A DNA stretch of 21,719 bases from Bordetella parapertussis (GTDB taxonomy: Bacteria; Pseudomonadota; Gammaproteobacteria; Burkholderiales; Burkholderiaceae_B): contig CAMDEF010000055.1 in the NCBI GenBank assembly GCA_945895265.1, forward strand, positions 1 to 21,719, in the 5' to 3' direction. The position numbers were made by a program, and so were the translations under genes. Under the pieces are notes generated by a model. The model had not been told where the DNA came from, searched no databases, and saw only the letters and a list, made by a program, of their open reading frames with translations. Shown here piece after piece: positions 1 to 8,133 of the stretch (within the stretch, counting starts at the first letter, position 1; each line of letters starts with the position of its first letter).

Positions 1-1
1 T

Positions 2-95
2 TGGCGGAGGCGCAGGGATTCGAACCCTGGATGCAAGTTTTAGCTCACATACTCCCTTAGCAGGGGAGCCCCTTCAGCCTCTCGGGCACGCCTCC
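2..95 (-). tRNA. tRNA-Ser (anticodon GCU)
   Basis: Read on the minus strand, this 94-nt stretch has a 7-bp acceptor stem (GGAGGCG with CGCCTCC), a G discriminator and an encoded CCA. The anticodon loop CTGCTAA gives anticodon GCU, the T-loop is GGTTCGAATCC, and there is a long variable arm as expected of a class II serine tRNA. It decodes AGC and AGU. A TAGAAT hexamer lies just upstream (109–114), but I see no matching -35 at normal spacing, so its promoter is uncertain. Confidence 0.96.
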
Positions 96-226
96 AAACC
101 AAGTGCGAATTCTAGCATGAGACCGGCTTAGCTCCTCCAAGCTCGGCGAGCAGGCTGAACAAGCCATAGCACTCGCCCATTCAAGCAACATTTGCTTACT
201 CATTTTTACAAAAAAACACTTGATTT

Positions 227-532
227 TTGATTGCTCCACCAATCACACTGATACCTAATGACACCGCATTCAACGAACATCTTATGCCAGACCAGCCGAT
301 TTCGAAAAGACGTAACCTTTTTGATGTACGCATTTCAACTAAACAGTTGCCCCCAACCGAAGTCAAAGCTGCGAATCGTCTTGATGCAAGCTTGGATGCG
401 GATGGCATAGTCATAATAAGTTCAAGCACCTTCAGTAGAAAGAACTTTGCGCTTGAGTTGGTAGCTCAGCAAGATGAGATGCCAATAGGCGATGTGATCA
501 TTAAAGAGCTGCGGGAGGGCGAGCGCTATTAA
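227..532 (+). CDS. Doubtful small hypothetical ORF
   Basis: This open frame of 101 codons would begin with TTG, with an in-frame ATG at 284, and is convergent with hipA. I recognise no family. The product would be mixed polar and hydrophobic with no signal peptide, membrane segment or clear motif, and no convincing ribosome binding site precedes either start. It is the only candidate gene in the 96–581 gap between tRNA-Ser and hipA. It could be a short accessory gene, a decayed remnant of material inserted next to the tRNA, or chance. Apart from it, the gap shows only a weak 5-bp stem at 544–557 that could terminate hipA. Confidence 0.22.
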   Translation: MIAPPITLIPNDTAFNEHLMPDQPISKRRNLFDVRISTKQLPPTEVKAANRLDASLDADGIVIISSSTFSRKNFALELVAQQDEMPIGDVIIKELREGERY

Positions 533-581
533 TACGGTATGTCCACACTGACGTGTGAATGACACTGCTAACCAACGATAC

Positions 582-1889
582 CTACACGTAAGTTCGCACC
601 CCTTTCGCAAAGCGATGCGACGCTAGGCGTGCCAAAAGCTTCTCTTTTTGCGTGTCATACATCAAACTACTTTCAATTAATTCAGGCCAAAGCTCGAACG
701 CCTTTGACACTGTCTCTTTAATCACACTAGCGCAAGGCTTTTCTGCGATGCCAACACGCTCGCAAAAGACTCTAAGCGTTTCCGGGCTCAGCCCAATCGG
801 CGGTTTTTTATCGGCGCCGTCTCGGTAAAGCGCCAAGGCGCTGCCCTGCCCGCCCAAATAAACAGACCATGCAACGATATCGAACGCTTTCGATAAATAG
901 GGTGTTCGACCATCAGGGTAGATCAAACAAAAGTTTTTCAGATGCGCATCGTAATTACCCATCAGGTCATTAATGACCAACAGTCTCAACAACTCGTGCA
1001 CAGCGTTCACGCCTAAGCTTTCAGGAAAACGCATCATCAGCGATCCCATTGCTGCATACGATGCACCCGTGTATTTCTGTTGGGGGTCTACATTGAGCAC
1101 TTGCGCGATGTCTTCGCAATGAATACGTTTCGGCCCGTCGCGATCAAACCGTGTCACTGCTAAAAAATGACTGCTACCTCCGAGTGTGTATTCATGCTCG
1201 ATATCCATCTGCGCTAAAGGTACTAACTTATGCTCGCAAACATTCGCGCCCGCAGCTTGCGCGAGCCCTAGGCTTAAGTGTTCAACCTCTGGAAGCCTTG
1301 GCCGATCAATTTGCGGCAACTTACCAATAATTCGAGTGACGCCTTGGCGTTTACGTGCAACATACCGCCCACCTAATTCAATCAACCCTAACTTGGGTTG
1401 CACACCAGAAATTGATACCCCTAACGGCAAAGGATCCGCTGTCACCGACACGTCTAGCGGCGCGTTGTCTTGCGTGAGTAGTGCGGCCAACTCGTCTTTT
1501 GTTAACGCCGCAGGAAGTGCCTTGACCGCTCCTGGTAGGTCAAGTCCGCAGGCCGCGAATAAAGCAAAATGATCATCCTCTCGACAGCCTCGCAGTTGCG
1601 CTAGGTGCGTTCTAAAAAGCCCCTCTGGCAGCATGTTTTGAAAAAATGCGGGTAATCGTCCATCTCTGCCGTTAAACAACGAACTACCAAGATCGCTCCA
1701 AAGCGACTCTTGCTGTTCAGGATGTTGCGCCAACATACTCAGCGATACGGTGGCTTGTTGGGTATCAGCAGAGAAACGTTTGTCGGCAACAAACCGAATC
1801 ATCGGAGCAGTGGCGTGGTTATCAAAACGCAAAAGCTTGCCGATCAACCTCTGCGCCAGAAAGATATCCAGAATTTCTACGTTAGACAT
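582..1889 (-). CDS. hipA: HipA-family serine/threonine kinase toxin
   Basis: The product (435 aa) is close to the usual ~440 aa of HipA, a kinase that in E. coli phosphorylates glutamyl-tRNA synthetase and causes growth arrest and persistence. The N-terminal subdomain spans roughly residues 1–105. The ATP-binding loop SISGVQPKL lies near 159–167 and the lysine-containing IIGKLP near 187–192. The catalytic segment GNYDAHLKNF (Asp314, Asn319) and a metal-binding-type AFDIVAW (Asp337) follow, so the kinase core looks intact. The ATG shares one base with the antitoxin stop (TGATG), implying translational coupling. Family and catalytic integrity are well supported; the substrate is unknown, since HipA homologues differ in target. 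Confidence 0.93.
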   Translation of the reverse strand: MSNVEILDIFLAQRLIGKLLRFDNHATAPMIRFVADKRFSADTQQATVSLSMLAQHPEQQESLWSDLGSSLFNGRDGRLPAFFQNMLPEGLFRTHLAQLRGCREDDHFALFAACGLDLPGAVKALPAALTKDELAALLTQDNAPLDVSVTADPLPLGVSISGVQPKLGLIELGGRYVARKRQGVTRIIGKLPQIDRPRLPEVEHLSLGLAQAAGANVCEHKLVPLAQMDIEHEYTLGGSSHFLAVTRFDRDGPKRIHCEDIAQVLNVDPQQKYTGASYAAMGSLMMRFPESLGVNAVHELLRLLVINDLMGNYDAHLKNFCLIYPDGRTPYLSKAFDIVAWSVYLGGQGSALALYRDGADKKPPIGLSPETLRVFCERVGIAEKPCASVIKETVSKAFELWPELIESSLMYDTQKEKLLARLASHRFAKGVRTYV

Positions 1890-2170
1890 CAGATATCTTG
1901 AAGGCCTTCTGTCATGGTCGCGACGTGCTGAACATTTAGTTGACCCGAGTACTCAAAGGCACGGGCGACGTCGCGCGGAACAATTAGCACTTCTTGACCA
2001 TTAGCCTCTGCAATTGCCAATAGTGTTGTCACACCAAAATTATGCTCGCCGCTCAGAGCACGACTGATACTTTGTCTGGTTAGCCCAGTTTGACGCGCAA
2101 GATCAATGTCAGTCACTGGTTTGCGCCCACTGACCAAGCCCTTGGCAATTGCTTTTAGAGTGTTCATCAT
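1889..2170 (-). CDS. hipB: HipB-like XRE-family antitoxin and operon repressor
   Basis: The small protein (93 aa) has a helix-turn-helix in its first half (DIDLARQTGLTRQSISRALSG) and a short C-terminal part. It sits immediately upstream of hipA with overlapping stop and start. Known HipB proteins bind HipA and dimerise on palindromic operators to repress their own operon, and the palindrome cluster directly upstream fits that role. Two adjacent ATGs (2170 and 2167) are possible starts, and no clear Shine-Dalgarno is visible in the AT-rich leader. The gene lies on the same strand as lysC, 130 bp downstream of it, so some read-through from lysC is possible. Confidence 0.88.
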   Translation of the reverse strand: MMNTLKAIAKGLVSGRKPVTDIDLARQTGLTRQSISRALSGEHNFGVTTLLAIAEANGQEVLIVPRDVARAFEYSGQLNVQHVATMTEGLQDI

Positions 2171-2280
2171 ATTTAACTTATCAAAATAAGTTAAATAAAG
2201 TTAACACATCACAGATAAATATGGAATAATTAAATGTTAAATTAATTTAACATTATTAAAATAAGTTAAATTAATTTAAC
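2170..2280 (-). promoter_or_regulatory. Cluster of palindromic operators upstream of hipBA
   Basis: Three strong inverted repeats lie in this very AT-rich stretch. The first, 2170–2197, has 12-bp arms around a 4-nt centre and touches the hipB start codon. The second, 2233–2254, is a perfect 22-bp palindrome. The third, 2265–2280, is a perfect 16-bp palindrome (GTTAAATTAATTTAAC). All share TTAA-containing half-sites, and the half-site ATAAGTTAA occurs in the first repeat and again at 2261–2269. By analogy with E. coli hipBA, where HipB binds several operators, these are probably the autoregulatory sites. I could not fix the promoter within them. Confidence 0.7.
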
Positions 2281-2300
2281 AAAGCGCCACTTCAATTCAA

Positions 2301-3566
2301 CTAAACCTTAGTCGGCGCAGCGGTTTCGAGTCCGAAGGCTTTATGCAGTGCGCGAACGGCGAGCTCCATGTACTTGTCTTCAATCAGTACCGAGGTTTTG
2401 ATCTCGCTAGTGCTGATCATTTGGATATTGATGTTTTCTTGAGCAAGGGTCTTGAACATCAAACTTGCTACGCCAGCATGCGAGCGCATGCCGATGCCAA
2501 CAATCGACACCTTGGCGACTTTATCGTCGGATAGCACTTCACTTGCACCCACGGCCGGCGCGATGGAGCCCTTGAGCAGCGCGAGGGTACGGTTAAATTC
2601 GTTGCGATGCACGGTAAAGGTGAAATCAGTTGTGCCAGCCACTGACTGGTTTTGCACAATCATATCGACGTCAATATTGGCATCTGCCACTTTGCCCAAG
2701 ATCGCAAAAGCAATACCTGGTTTGTCAGGCACGCCCAACAGTGTGACTTTGGCCTCGTCGCGGCTAAAGGCGATGCCTGAAACAACGGCTGCTTCCATTT
2801 TTTCGTCTTCCTCAAAAGTAATCAGGGTGCCAGAGCGCATTTCTTCGTCTAGCGACATGTTGGGATCGGTCAGTGATGACAGCACACGGACTGGCACGCG
2901 GTATTTGCCCGCGAACTCAACAGAACGAATCTGCAACACCTTAGAACCTAGTGAGGCCATTTCAAGCATCTCTTCAAAAGAGATGACATTGAGTCGGCGC
3001 GCATCGGGTTCAACGCGCGGGTCAGTGGTGTACACACCATCGACATCGGTATAGATCAGGCACTCGTGCGCTTTTAAGGCTGCGGCTACGGCAACGGCCG
3101 ACGTATCAGAACCGCCGCGACCGAGCGTGGTGACATTGCCTAAATCATCGACCCCTTGAAACCCGGTCACAACCACGACAAAGCCGGCATCAAGATCTTG
3201 GCGGATACGAGTGTCGTCAATCGAGGTGATGCGCGCCTTGGTATAGGCAGAGTCAGTACGAATCGGCACTTGCCAGCCTGCGTAGCTGCGAGCTTTTAGG
3301 CCTTCGGCTTGCAGTGCAATTGCCAGCAAACCGCTTGAGGCTTGTTCACCGGTAGCGGCGATGGCGTCGAGCTCGCGGCCATCGGCCTCGGCAGACAGTT
3401 CACGTGCAAGCCCAAGCAGGCGATTGGTTTCGCCCGACATCGCCGAGGGGACAACCACCACTTGATGACCGGCGGCGTGCCACTTGGCCACGCGACGCGC
3501 CACGTTTTTAATGCGTTCGACCGACCCCATTGAGGTGCCGCCGTATTTATGAACAATGATTGACAT
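2301..3566 (-). CDS. lysC: Aspartate kinase
   Basis: This enzyme phosphorylates L-aspartate, the first step toward lysine, threonine, methionine and diaminopimelate. The product (421 aa) has the expected length for a single-function aspartokinase. The N-terminal kinase domain opens with VHKYGGTSMGS. It carries the conserved substrate and nucleotide segments TTLGRGGSDTSAVA and YTDVDGVYTTDPR, and two ACT domains fill roughly the last 160 residues, as expected for feedback control by lysine and/or threonine. The ATG at 3566 gives the family-standard start, but no good Shine-Dalgarno precedes it. It ends the minus-strand block that begins at cysS. I see no convincing terminator before hipB. Confidence 0.97.
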   Translation of the reverse strand: MSIIVHKYGGTSMGSVERIKNVARRVAKWHAAGHQVVVVPSAMSGETNRLLGLARELSAEADGRELDAIAATGEQASSGLLAIALQAEGLKARSYAGWQVPIRTDSAYTKARITSIDDTRIRQDLDAGFVVVVTGFQGVDDLGNVTTLGRGGSDTSAVAVAAALKAHECLIYTDVDGVYTTDPRVEPDARRLNVISFEEMLEMASLGSKVLQIRSVEFAGKYRVPVRVLSSLTDPNMSLDEEMRSGTLITFEEDEKMEAAVVSGIAFSRDEAKVTLLGVPDKPGIAFAILGKVADANIDVDMIVQNQSVAGTTDFTFTVHRNEFNRTLALLKGSIAPAVGASEVLSDDKVAKVSIVGIGMRSHAGVASLMFKTLAQENINIQMISTSEIKTSVLIEDKYMELAVRALHKAFGLETAAPTKV

Positions 3567-3635
3567 GATGTTAAATAATTAGATTCGTGGGATTAGGCCC
3601 GCGAAGTCAGCGTGTGAGCTACAAAGTCGACTATT

Positions 3636-4637
3636 TTAGCCCGAAGACAGCACTACCCGCCCTTGTTTGCAACGAACCGCCACTGACCCATGCTGCCAAA
3701 GCAACTCTCGGTCGTGCCCTAAGGCGTGCAATTGCCGCAACTGACGCAGCAACTCAGCTAAACGACGGTCTCCGGGCATGGCCACGCCCTGCCCTTGCAA
3801 CCAATGGCGCACCACCAACGCTTGGCGCGCCGCACTGAGTGCCCGCCAAGCTAATAAGCTAAAACTTTGATCCTCTGGCTTGACATCCAGAGCAGCCAAA
3901 TCAAGCGCCGCGACCTCGGCTAGCACCTCATTGGCCTCGCCAGCCTGCTTGGCATGCCGTACCAGCGTTTGACACCAAGCCGGCCAATAGGTGTTTAGCA
4001 CCGGCGCCAACGCACTACGCAAGGCACCGCGGGCATATGTTGGATCGGTGTTACTGGGATCTTGGACTGCAGCCCAGCCTGTGCGCTGCTCGTAAGCCTG
4101 TGCGACGGCAAGTAACTCAACCCGCTCAACCTCAAGCCAAGGCCTTAGCAGACGCATACCACCGCGCTGCACGTCGGCCCGCATCGCTGCGAGCCCTGAC
4201 ACGCCTGTCCCGCGCAACAGCCGCAGCAAGACCGTCTCGGCTTGATCTTGACGATGGTGCGCAAGCAGTAATGCAGCAACCTCATGCTCATCGCACAACT
4301 GCGCTAAGGCCAGATAACGCGCATCGCGCGCGGCGCCTTCGATGCCTAAGCCCGCGGTCAGATCCACTTGCACGTGACGCACTTGTAGCGGAATGTTTAA
4401 GTCTTGCGAAAACTGCCGTAAGTGCTTAACCCAAGCATCGGCTTCGGCCATCAGGCCGTGATGTATGTGAAAAAAATAGAGCGATCGTTTGGTATCAGCG
4501 CAGTGCTCGGCTGCGATAAGCGCCAGAGCAACTGAATCAGCGCCCCCACTCAACGCCACTGCGATAGTCGCCTCTGAGCCTAATGGCTCTAAGGAGTTGG
4601 TCAGCAAGGCATGTAGGTTGGAATGCGAGGCGTCCAT
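3636..4637 (-). CDS. tilS: tRNA(Ile)-lysidine synthase
   Basis: TilS attaches lysine to C34 of the AUA-reading isoleucine tRNA, converting its specificity from methionine to isoleucine; it is normally essential. The PP-loop ATP-pyrophosphatase signature SGGADS lies near the N-terminus, followed by the HHGL and LAHHRQDQAETVLLRLLRG segments typical of the family. The C-terminal region is short, as in many betaproteobacteria. The frame extends to a TTG at 4649, but the ATG at 4637 is preferred because AAGG lies upstream at 13 nt and would sit almost on top of the TTG. It follows accA by 15 nt and is probably cotranscribed with it. Confidence 0.94.
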   Translation of the reverse strand: MDASHSNLHALLTNSLEPLGSEATIAVALSGGADSVALALIAAEHCADTKRSLYFFHIHHGLMAEADAWVKHLRQFSQDLNIPLQVRHVQVDLTAGLGIEGAARDARYLALAQLCDEHEVAALLLAHHRQDQAETVLLRLLRGTGVSGLAAMRADVQRGGMRLLRPWLEVERVELLAVAQAYEQRTGWAAVQDPSNTDPTYARGALRSALAPVLNTYWPAWCQTLVRHAKQAGEANEVLAEVAALDLAALDVKPEDQSFSLLAWRALSAARQALVVRHWLQGQGVAMPGDRRLAELLRQLRQLHALGHDRELLWQHGSVAVRCKQGRVVLSSG

Positions 4638-4652
4638 GACGCGAGCCAAACC

Positions 4653-5618
4653 TTAAGCGCGAACTTCTTGAAAACGTCCGTACGACAATAAACGCTCAAG
4701 GCGATGATCGATCAATTGCTGGGGTGTCATGCCCGACAATTGGCGCAGAGCATCGCCTAATGAACGACGCAGCAAACGCGCCATCACGCGCGGATCGCGA
4801 TGCGCGCCGCCGATGGGTTCGTTGACCACTCGATCAATCAAACCAAACTCTTTTAAACGATCTGCGGTAATTGCCAACGCCGCCGCAGCCTCAGACGCTT
4901 TGTCGGCACTGCGCCACAAAATCGAGGCACATCCTTCGGGCGAAATGACCGAATAGGTTGAGTACTGCAACATCATGACCACGTTACCAACAGCGATCGC
5001 AAGCGCGCCCCCCGAGCCACCTTCACCAATAATGGTTGAGATGATTGGCACTTTGAGCTCAGCCATCGCATACAAATTGTGCCCAATCGCTTCTGACTGA
5101 CCGCGTTCTTCGGCTCCTATGCCGGGGTAGGCGCCCGGAGTATCGACAAAGGTAAAGACGGGCAAATTAAATTTTTCAGCCAAGCGCATCAAGCGCATCG
5201 CCTTACGATAGCCTTCTGGGCGAGGCATCCCAAAATTACGCGCTGCGCGCTCTTTGGTGTCGCGTCCTTTTTGGTGACCTAACACCATGCAGGGCGTGCC
5301 ATTAAAGCGTGCCATTCCTCCAACAATCGACAGGTCGTCGGCGAACATCCGATCGCCATGCAGTTCATGGAAGTCAGTAAAGATCTCACGCACATAATCT
5401 AAGGTGTAAGGGCGCTGTGGATGACGCGCCACCATCGAAGTTTGCCAAGGCGTTAACTTTGAATAGATGTCTTTGGTCAGAGTCTGACTTTTTTGTTGCA
5501 GACGACCAATCTCTTCAGAAATATCAACCGCTGAATCTGCCTGCACATAGCGCAGTTGCTCGATCTTGCCTTCAAGTTCGCCGAGCGGTTGTTCAAAATC
5601 TAAGTAGGTATTGCGCAT
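4653..5618 (-). CDS. accA: Acetyl-CoA carboxylase carboxyltransferase subunit alpha
   Basis: With AccD this subunit forms the carboxyltransferase that moves carboxyl from biotin to acetyl-CoA, making malonyl-CoA for fatty acid synthesis. The sequence runs from [24 protein letters not shown], the classical AccA N-terminus, through [42 protein letters not shown] and [11 protein letters not shown] to a normal C-terminus (321 aa). An ATG two codons upstream (5624) is possible, but the AGGG at about 9 nt spacing suits the ATG at 5618. It lies 27 nt after the glycosylase gene and 15 nt before tilS. Confidence 0.97.
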   Translation of the reverse strand: MRNTYLDFEQPLGELEGKIEQLRYVQADSAVDISEEIGRLQQKSQTLTKDIYSKLTPWQTSMVARHPQRPYTLDYVREIFTDFHELHGDRMFADDLSIVGGMARFNGTPCMVLGHQKGRDTKERAARNFGMPRPEGYRKAMRLMRLAEKFNLPVFTFVDTPGAYPGIGAEERGQSEAIGHNLYAMAELKVPIISTIIGEGGSGGALAIAVGNVVMMLQYSTYSVISPEGCASILWRSADKASEAAAALAITADRLKEFGLIDRVVNEPIGGAHRDPRVMARLLRRSLGDALRQLSGMTPQQLIDHRLERLLSYGRFQEVRA

Positions 5619-5645
5619 ATTCATTTGCCCTGAGGGGTGACGTAT

Positions 5646-6497
5646 TTAGTACTCGACCGGAACTGGATCAAGACTACGCCACAGGTACCAAGTCGCGACA
5701 GTTCTGAAGGGCTGCCAACCCTGTGCCACTTCACGCGCCTCGAAACGAGAAACGGGTTCGCCGCTGAAGTAGTGTAACGATATTGCGTTTAATAAACCGA
5801 CATCATCAAGCGGCAAGACATCGGGGCGTTGCAGATTAAAAATCAAAAACATCTCAGCTGTCCAGCGACCGATACCGCGAATTGCAGTGAGCTCTTCGAT
5901 GATCTCTTCGTCTGGCATACGCGCCCACTTGGCCGGCTGCACAAGCTTGTCGCTAAAGTGTGTTGACAGATCAAGAATATATTCAGCCTTACGCCCAGAT
6001 AAACCCGCGGCACGCAAGCGCTCGAGCCCAGCTTTTTGTACCAAGGCGGGCGAGGGTCGCTTGCCGCACTCAAGCAACACGCGTTGCCAAACGGATTCGG
6101 CGGCCTTTACCGAAATTTGTTGGCCACAAATTGAACGCGCCAAGGTAATAAAAGGGTTGCCGCGCGTCGTCAGCCAAATATCCGGAAACCTCGGGATGAT
6201 TTTCTTCAAAATACGATCACGCTTCACAAGTTGCTCAAGCGCGTCGTCCCAGTACTCGGGCTTATCGGCCAGTATCGCCGGAAGTACTGCAGTCATGGCT
6301 GCAGTCTTACCTGCAGTAGTTTTAGCGCTCGATTGAACCGGTCTCGCAACCGTTTTAGCTGTTGTCTTGACCGTTTTAGCTGTTGTCTTGACCGTTTTAG
6401 CCGCTGTCTTAGCCGCTGTCTTGACCGTTTTAGCCGTTGGCTTAGCTCGTGTCTTAGCTGCTGCCTTTTTAACTGTCTTTGCTGTCGTCGTTGCCAT
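5646..6497 (-). CDS. HhH-GPD DNA glycosylase (3-methyladenine type) with H1-like tail
   Basis: The core (about residues 68–283) is a helix-hairpin-helix glycosylase of the AlkA/DNA-3-methyladenine glycosylase II group, which removes alkylated bases. The hairpin is LTAIRGIGRWTAEM (about 203–216), and the catalytic aspartate lies in VLPLDDVGL (231 or 232). The ARSICGQQIS segment near 120–129 is typical. The first ~67 residues are a Lys/Ala/Thr-rich basic tail containing KTTAKTV heptads, like histone-H1-like proteins of betaproteobacteria. The ATG at 6497 is chosen over 6524, which would overlap cysS. TAAGG lies 9 nt upstream of 6497 at the cysS stop. An in-frame ATG at 6296 would yield the core alone. 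Confidence 0.88.
   Translation of the reverse strand: MATTTAKTVKKAAAKTRAKPTAKTVKTAAKTAAKTVKTTAKTVKTTAKTVARPVQSSAKTTAGKTAAMTAVLPAILADKPEYWDDALEQLVKRDRILKKIIPRFPDIWLTTRGNPFITLARSICGQQISVKAAESVWQRVLLECGKRPSPALVQKAGLERLRAAGLSGRKAEYILDLSTHFSDKLVQPAKWARMPDEEIIEELTAIRGIGRWTAEMFLIFNLQRPDVLPLDDVGLLNAISLHYFSGEPVSRFEAREVAQGWQPFRTVATWYLWRSLDPVPVEY
6349..6444 (-). repeat. In-frame tandem repeat coding for the basic tail
   Basis: Two identical 21-bp units (6349–6369 and 6370–6390) are followed by diverged copies (6391–6411 and 6424–6444), separated by a 12-bp partial unit (6412–6423). Each full unit encodes seven residues, KTTAKTV or close to it, in the glycosylase tail. Because the unit is a multiple of three, gain or loss of copies would keep the reading frame. 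Confidence 0.85.
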
Positions 6498-6508
6498 TAT
6501 CTTTGACC

Positions 6509-8020
6509 TTACGCACGTCGCCACTGAGTGAGGCCACCGGGCTTGTCATCAAGCTCGATGCCTGCAGCTTTGAGTGTTGCACGAATTCGGTCAGACTCGG
6601 CAAAGTTTTTTTGTTGTTTGGCAAGTGCACGTGCAGCAATGTGTTCTTCGATCTGTTGCTCTGTGAGCGCACCGCTTGCCTCTGAGGTAATCGCAACGCC
6701 CGCAACTGCAGCCACTGCGCTGGCTTGCTCGAGGGCACGCCGTGTATAACGCGTGGCACTTTGAAAATACACTTTAGGATCTTGCTGCAACAAACCCAAC
6801 ACTGAAGCGAGCGCTTTGAGTTGCAAGCACACACTAACATCTTGACTGCGATTGGCTTGACTGGCCAGGTCAAATAACGCAGCGACCGCACCCGCAGAAT
6901 TAAAGTCATCATCCATCGCCACCTTAAAGGCTTGCGCAGAGGGATTTGACCAGTCAATGCTCGCCGAACCGCTCGCGGGGATGTTTTGCAGGGTTTGATA
7001 TAACCGGTCAAGCGACTGCTGCGCGTCGATTAAATTATCGGGCGCATAGTTTTGCGCACTGCGATAGTGGTTGCGCACAATAAAAAAACGCAACATTTCG
7101 GCTTCGCGCGGATTGACCTGATACTGTGCCGACTGGGCGCCATGACCTGGTAGCTCAGTGCTTGCACCAATGGTTTGACGAATCGTACGAAAGTTGCCGA
7201 GCGACTTTGACATTTTGTCAGAGTCGACCATCAACGGCCCGCAGTGCATCCAAGTGTTGGCAAGCGCACCACCAAACGCACCTTCTGTCTGAGCAATTTC
7301 GTTTTCGTGATGCGGAAATTTCAAGTCAGGCCCGCCACCATGAATGTCGAGCGGCACACCTAACAAAGCCTTACTCATCGCCGAGCATTCGATATGCCAA
7401 CCAGGGCGCCCCCATCCGTACACTGACGGCCAGCGAGTGTCGTCGGGCTCGTGTTCTTTAGCGGATTTCCATAAGACAAAATCTAAAGGGTCACGCTTAT
7501 TGGACCCCACAGCGACCCGCTCGCCTGCCCGCAAATCATCGAGCGACTTACCCGAAAGCTTGCCATAACCAACAAACTCGCGCACCGTAAAGTTCACGTC
7601 GCCGTCGGGCGCGTGGTAAGCCAGCCCCTTTTTTTCAAGTGTACCGATAATACCGAGCATGTCACCCACATACTCGGTTGCGCGAGGCTGATGATCGGGG
7701 TTTTGAACGCCCAACGCCCGCTCATCAGCATGCATCGCTTCAATAAAAAATTGAGTTACCTCACCAAGCCGTTGATTGGATTGAACCGCTTTTTTGATGA
7801 TTTTGTCATCAATATCAGTGATATTACGTACATAATTGACTTTCAAGCCAGAGGCCCGCAGCCAACGTTGGATCACATCAAAGCTCACCAGCATGCGCGC
7901 GTGTCCAAGGTGGCAATAGTCATAAACCGTCATGCCGCAGACATACAAGCCGGCAAAACCAGCCCTCAAAGGGGTAAAGGGACGCTTAGAGCGTGACAGC
8001 GAGTCGTAAATCTGCAGCAT
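6509..8020 (-). CDS. cysS: Cysteinyl-tRNA synthetase
   Basis: This class I synthetase charges tRNA-Cys. The product (503 aa) starts [18 protein letters not shown]. It has the HIGH-type motif HLGH (37–40) and the KMSKS loop (269–273). The usual zinc ligands are present: Cys28 in CGMTVYD, Cys212 in WHIECSAMS, and a His and Glu in FPHHENE. After KMSKS, a stretch up to [12 protein letters not shown] is longer than in E. coli CysRS, a feature I associate with Alcaligenaceae. The frame extends to a TTG at 8077, but the ATG at 8020 matches the family start. It heads the minus-strand block and diverges from the TPR gene. Confidence 0.97.
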   Translation of the reverse strand: MLQIYDSLSRSKRPFTPLRAGFAGLYVCGMTVYDYCHLGHARMLVSFDVIQRWLRASGLKVNYVRNITDIDDKIIKKAVQSNQRLGEVTQFFIEAMHADERALGVQNPDHQPRATEYVGDMLGIIGTLEKKGLAYHAPDGDVNFTVREFVGYGKLSGKSLDDLRAGERVAVGSNKRDPLDFVLWKSAKEHEPDDTRWPSVYGWGRPGWHIECSAMSKALLGVPLDIHGGGPDLKFPHHENEIAQTEGAFGGALANTWMHCGPLMVDSDKMSKSLGNFRTIRQTIGASTELPGHGAQSAQYQVNPREAEMLRFFIVRNHYRSAQNYAPDNLIDAQQSLDRLYQTLQNIPASGSASIDWSNPSAQAFKVAMDDDFNSAGAVAALFDLASQANRSQDVSVCLQLKALASVLGLLQQDPKVYFQSATRYTRRALEQASAVAAVAGVAITSEASGALTEQQIEEHIAARALAKQQKNFAESDRIRATLKAAGIELDDKPGGLTQWRRA

Positions 8021-8052
8021 GCTTTGTAGGGGATTAGAGGCCAGAATAGAGA

Positions 8053-8081
8053 AAATTAGACGCTGCGCGGTGTTCAAGCAA
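8053..8081 (-). promoter_or_regulatory. Possible sigma70 promoter for cysS
   Basis: On the minus strand, TTGCTT (8076–8081) and TAATTT (8053–8058) are separated by 17 nt, upstream of the cysS ATG at 8020. A 7-bp inverted repeat (ACGCTGC at 8060–8066, GCAGCGT at 8084–8090) flanks it. The match to consensus is only partial. Confidence 0.3.
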
Positions 8082-8133
8082 AAGCAGCGTTAAAATGCGA
8101 ATGGTCAAGTATAGCAATTGAGGGTTTTACGCC

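Noticed and set aside
96..226. Possible attachment-site duplicate of the tRNA-Ser end
   Set aside because: No repeat of the tRNA 3' end was found within the window, and the adjoining sequence is on the 5' side of the tRNA.
1186..1572. 128-codon plus-strand open frame opposite hipA
   Set aside because: It lies wholly inside hipA, shows no family features, and hipA is well supported on the other strand.
2452..3054. 200-codon plus-strand frame opposite lysC
   Set aside because: It is the Ser/Thr-rich antisense of a strongly conserved aspartokinase.
6349..6444. Regular repeats resembling a CRISPR or minisatellite
   Set aside because: Units are contiguous without unique spacers and encode an in-frame basic tail, so they are a coding repeat.
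6469..7011. 180-codon minus-strand frame in the cysS 3' half
   Set aside because: It is an out-of-frame shadow of cysS with odd composition and no motifs.
8021..8077. TTG-started extension of cysS
   Set aside because: The added residues are not family-like, and they overlap the probable promoter.
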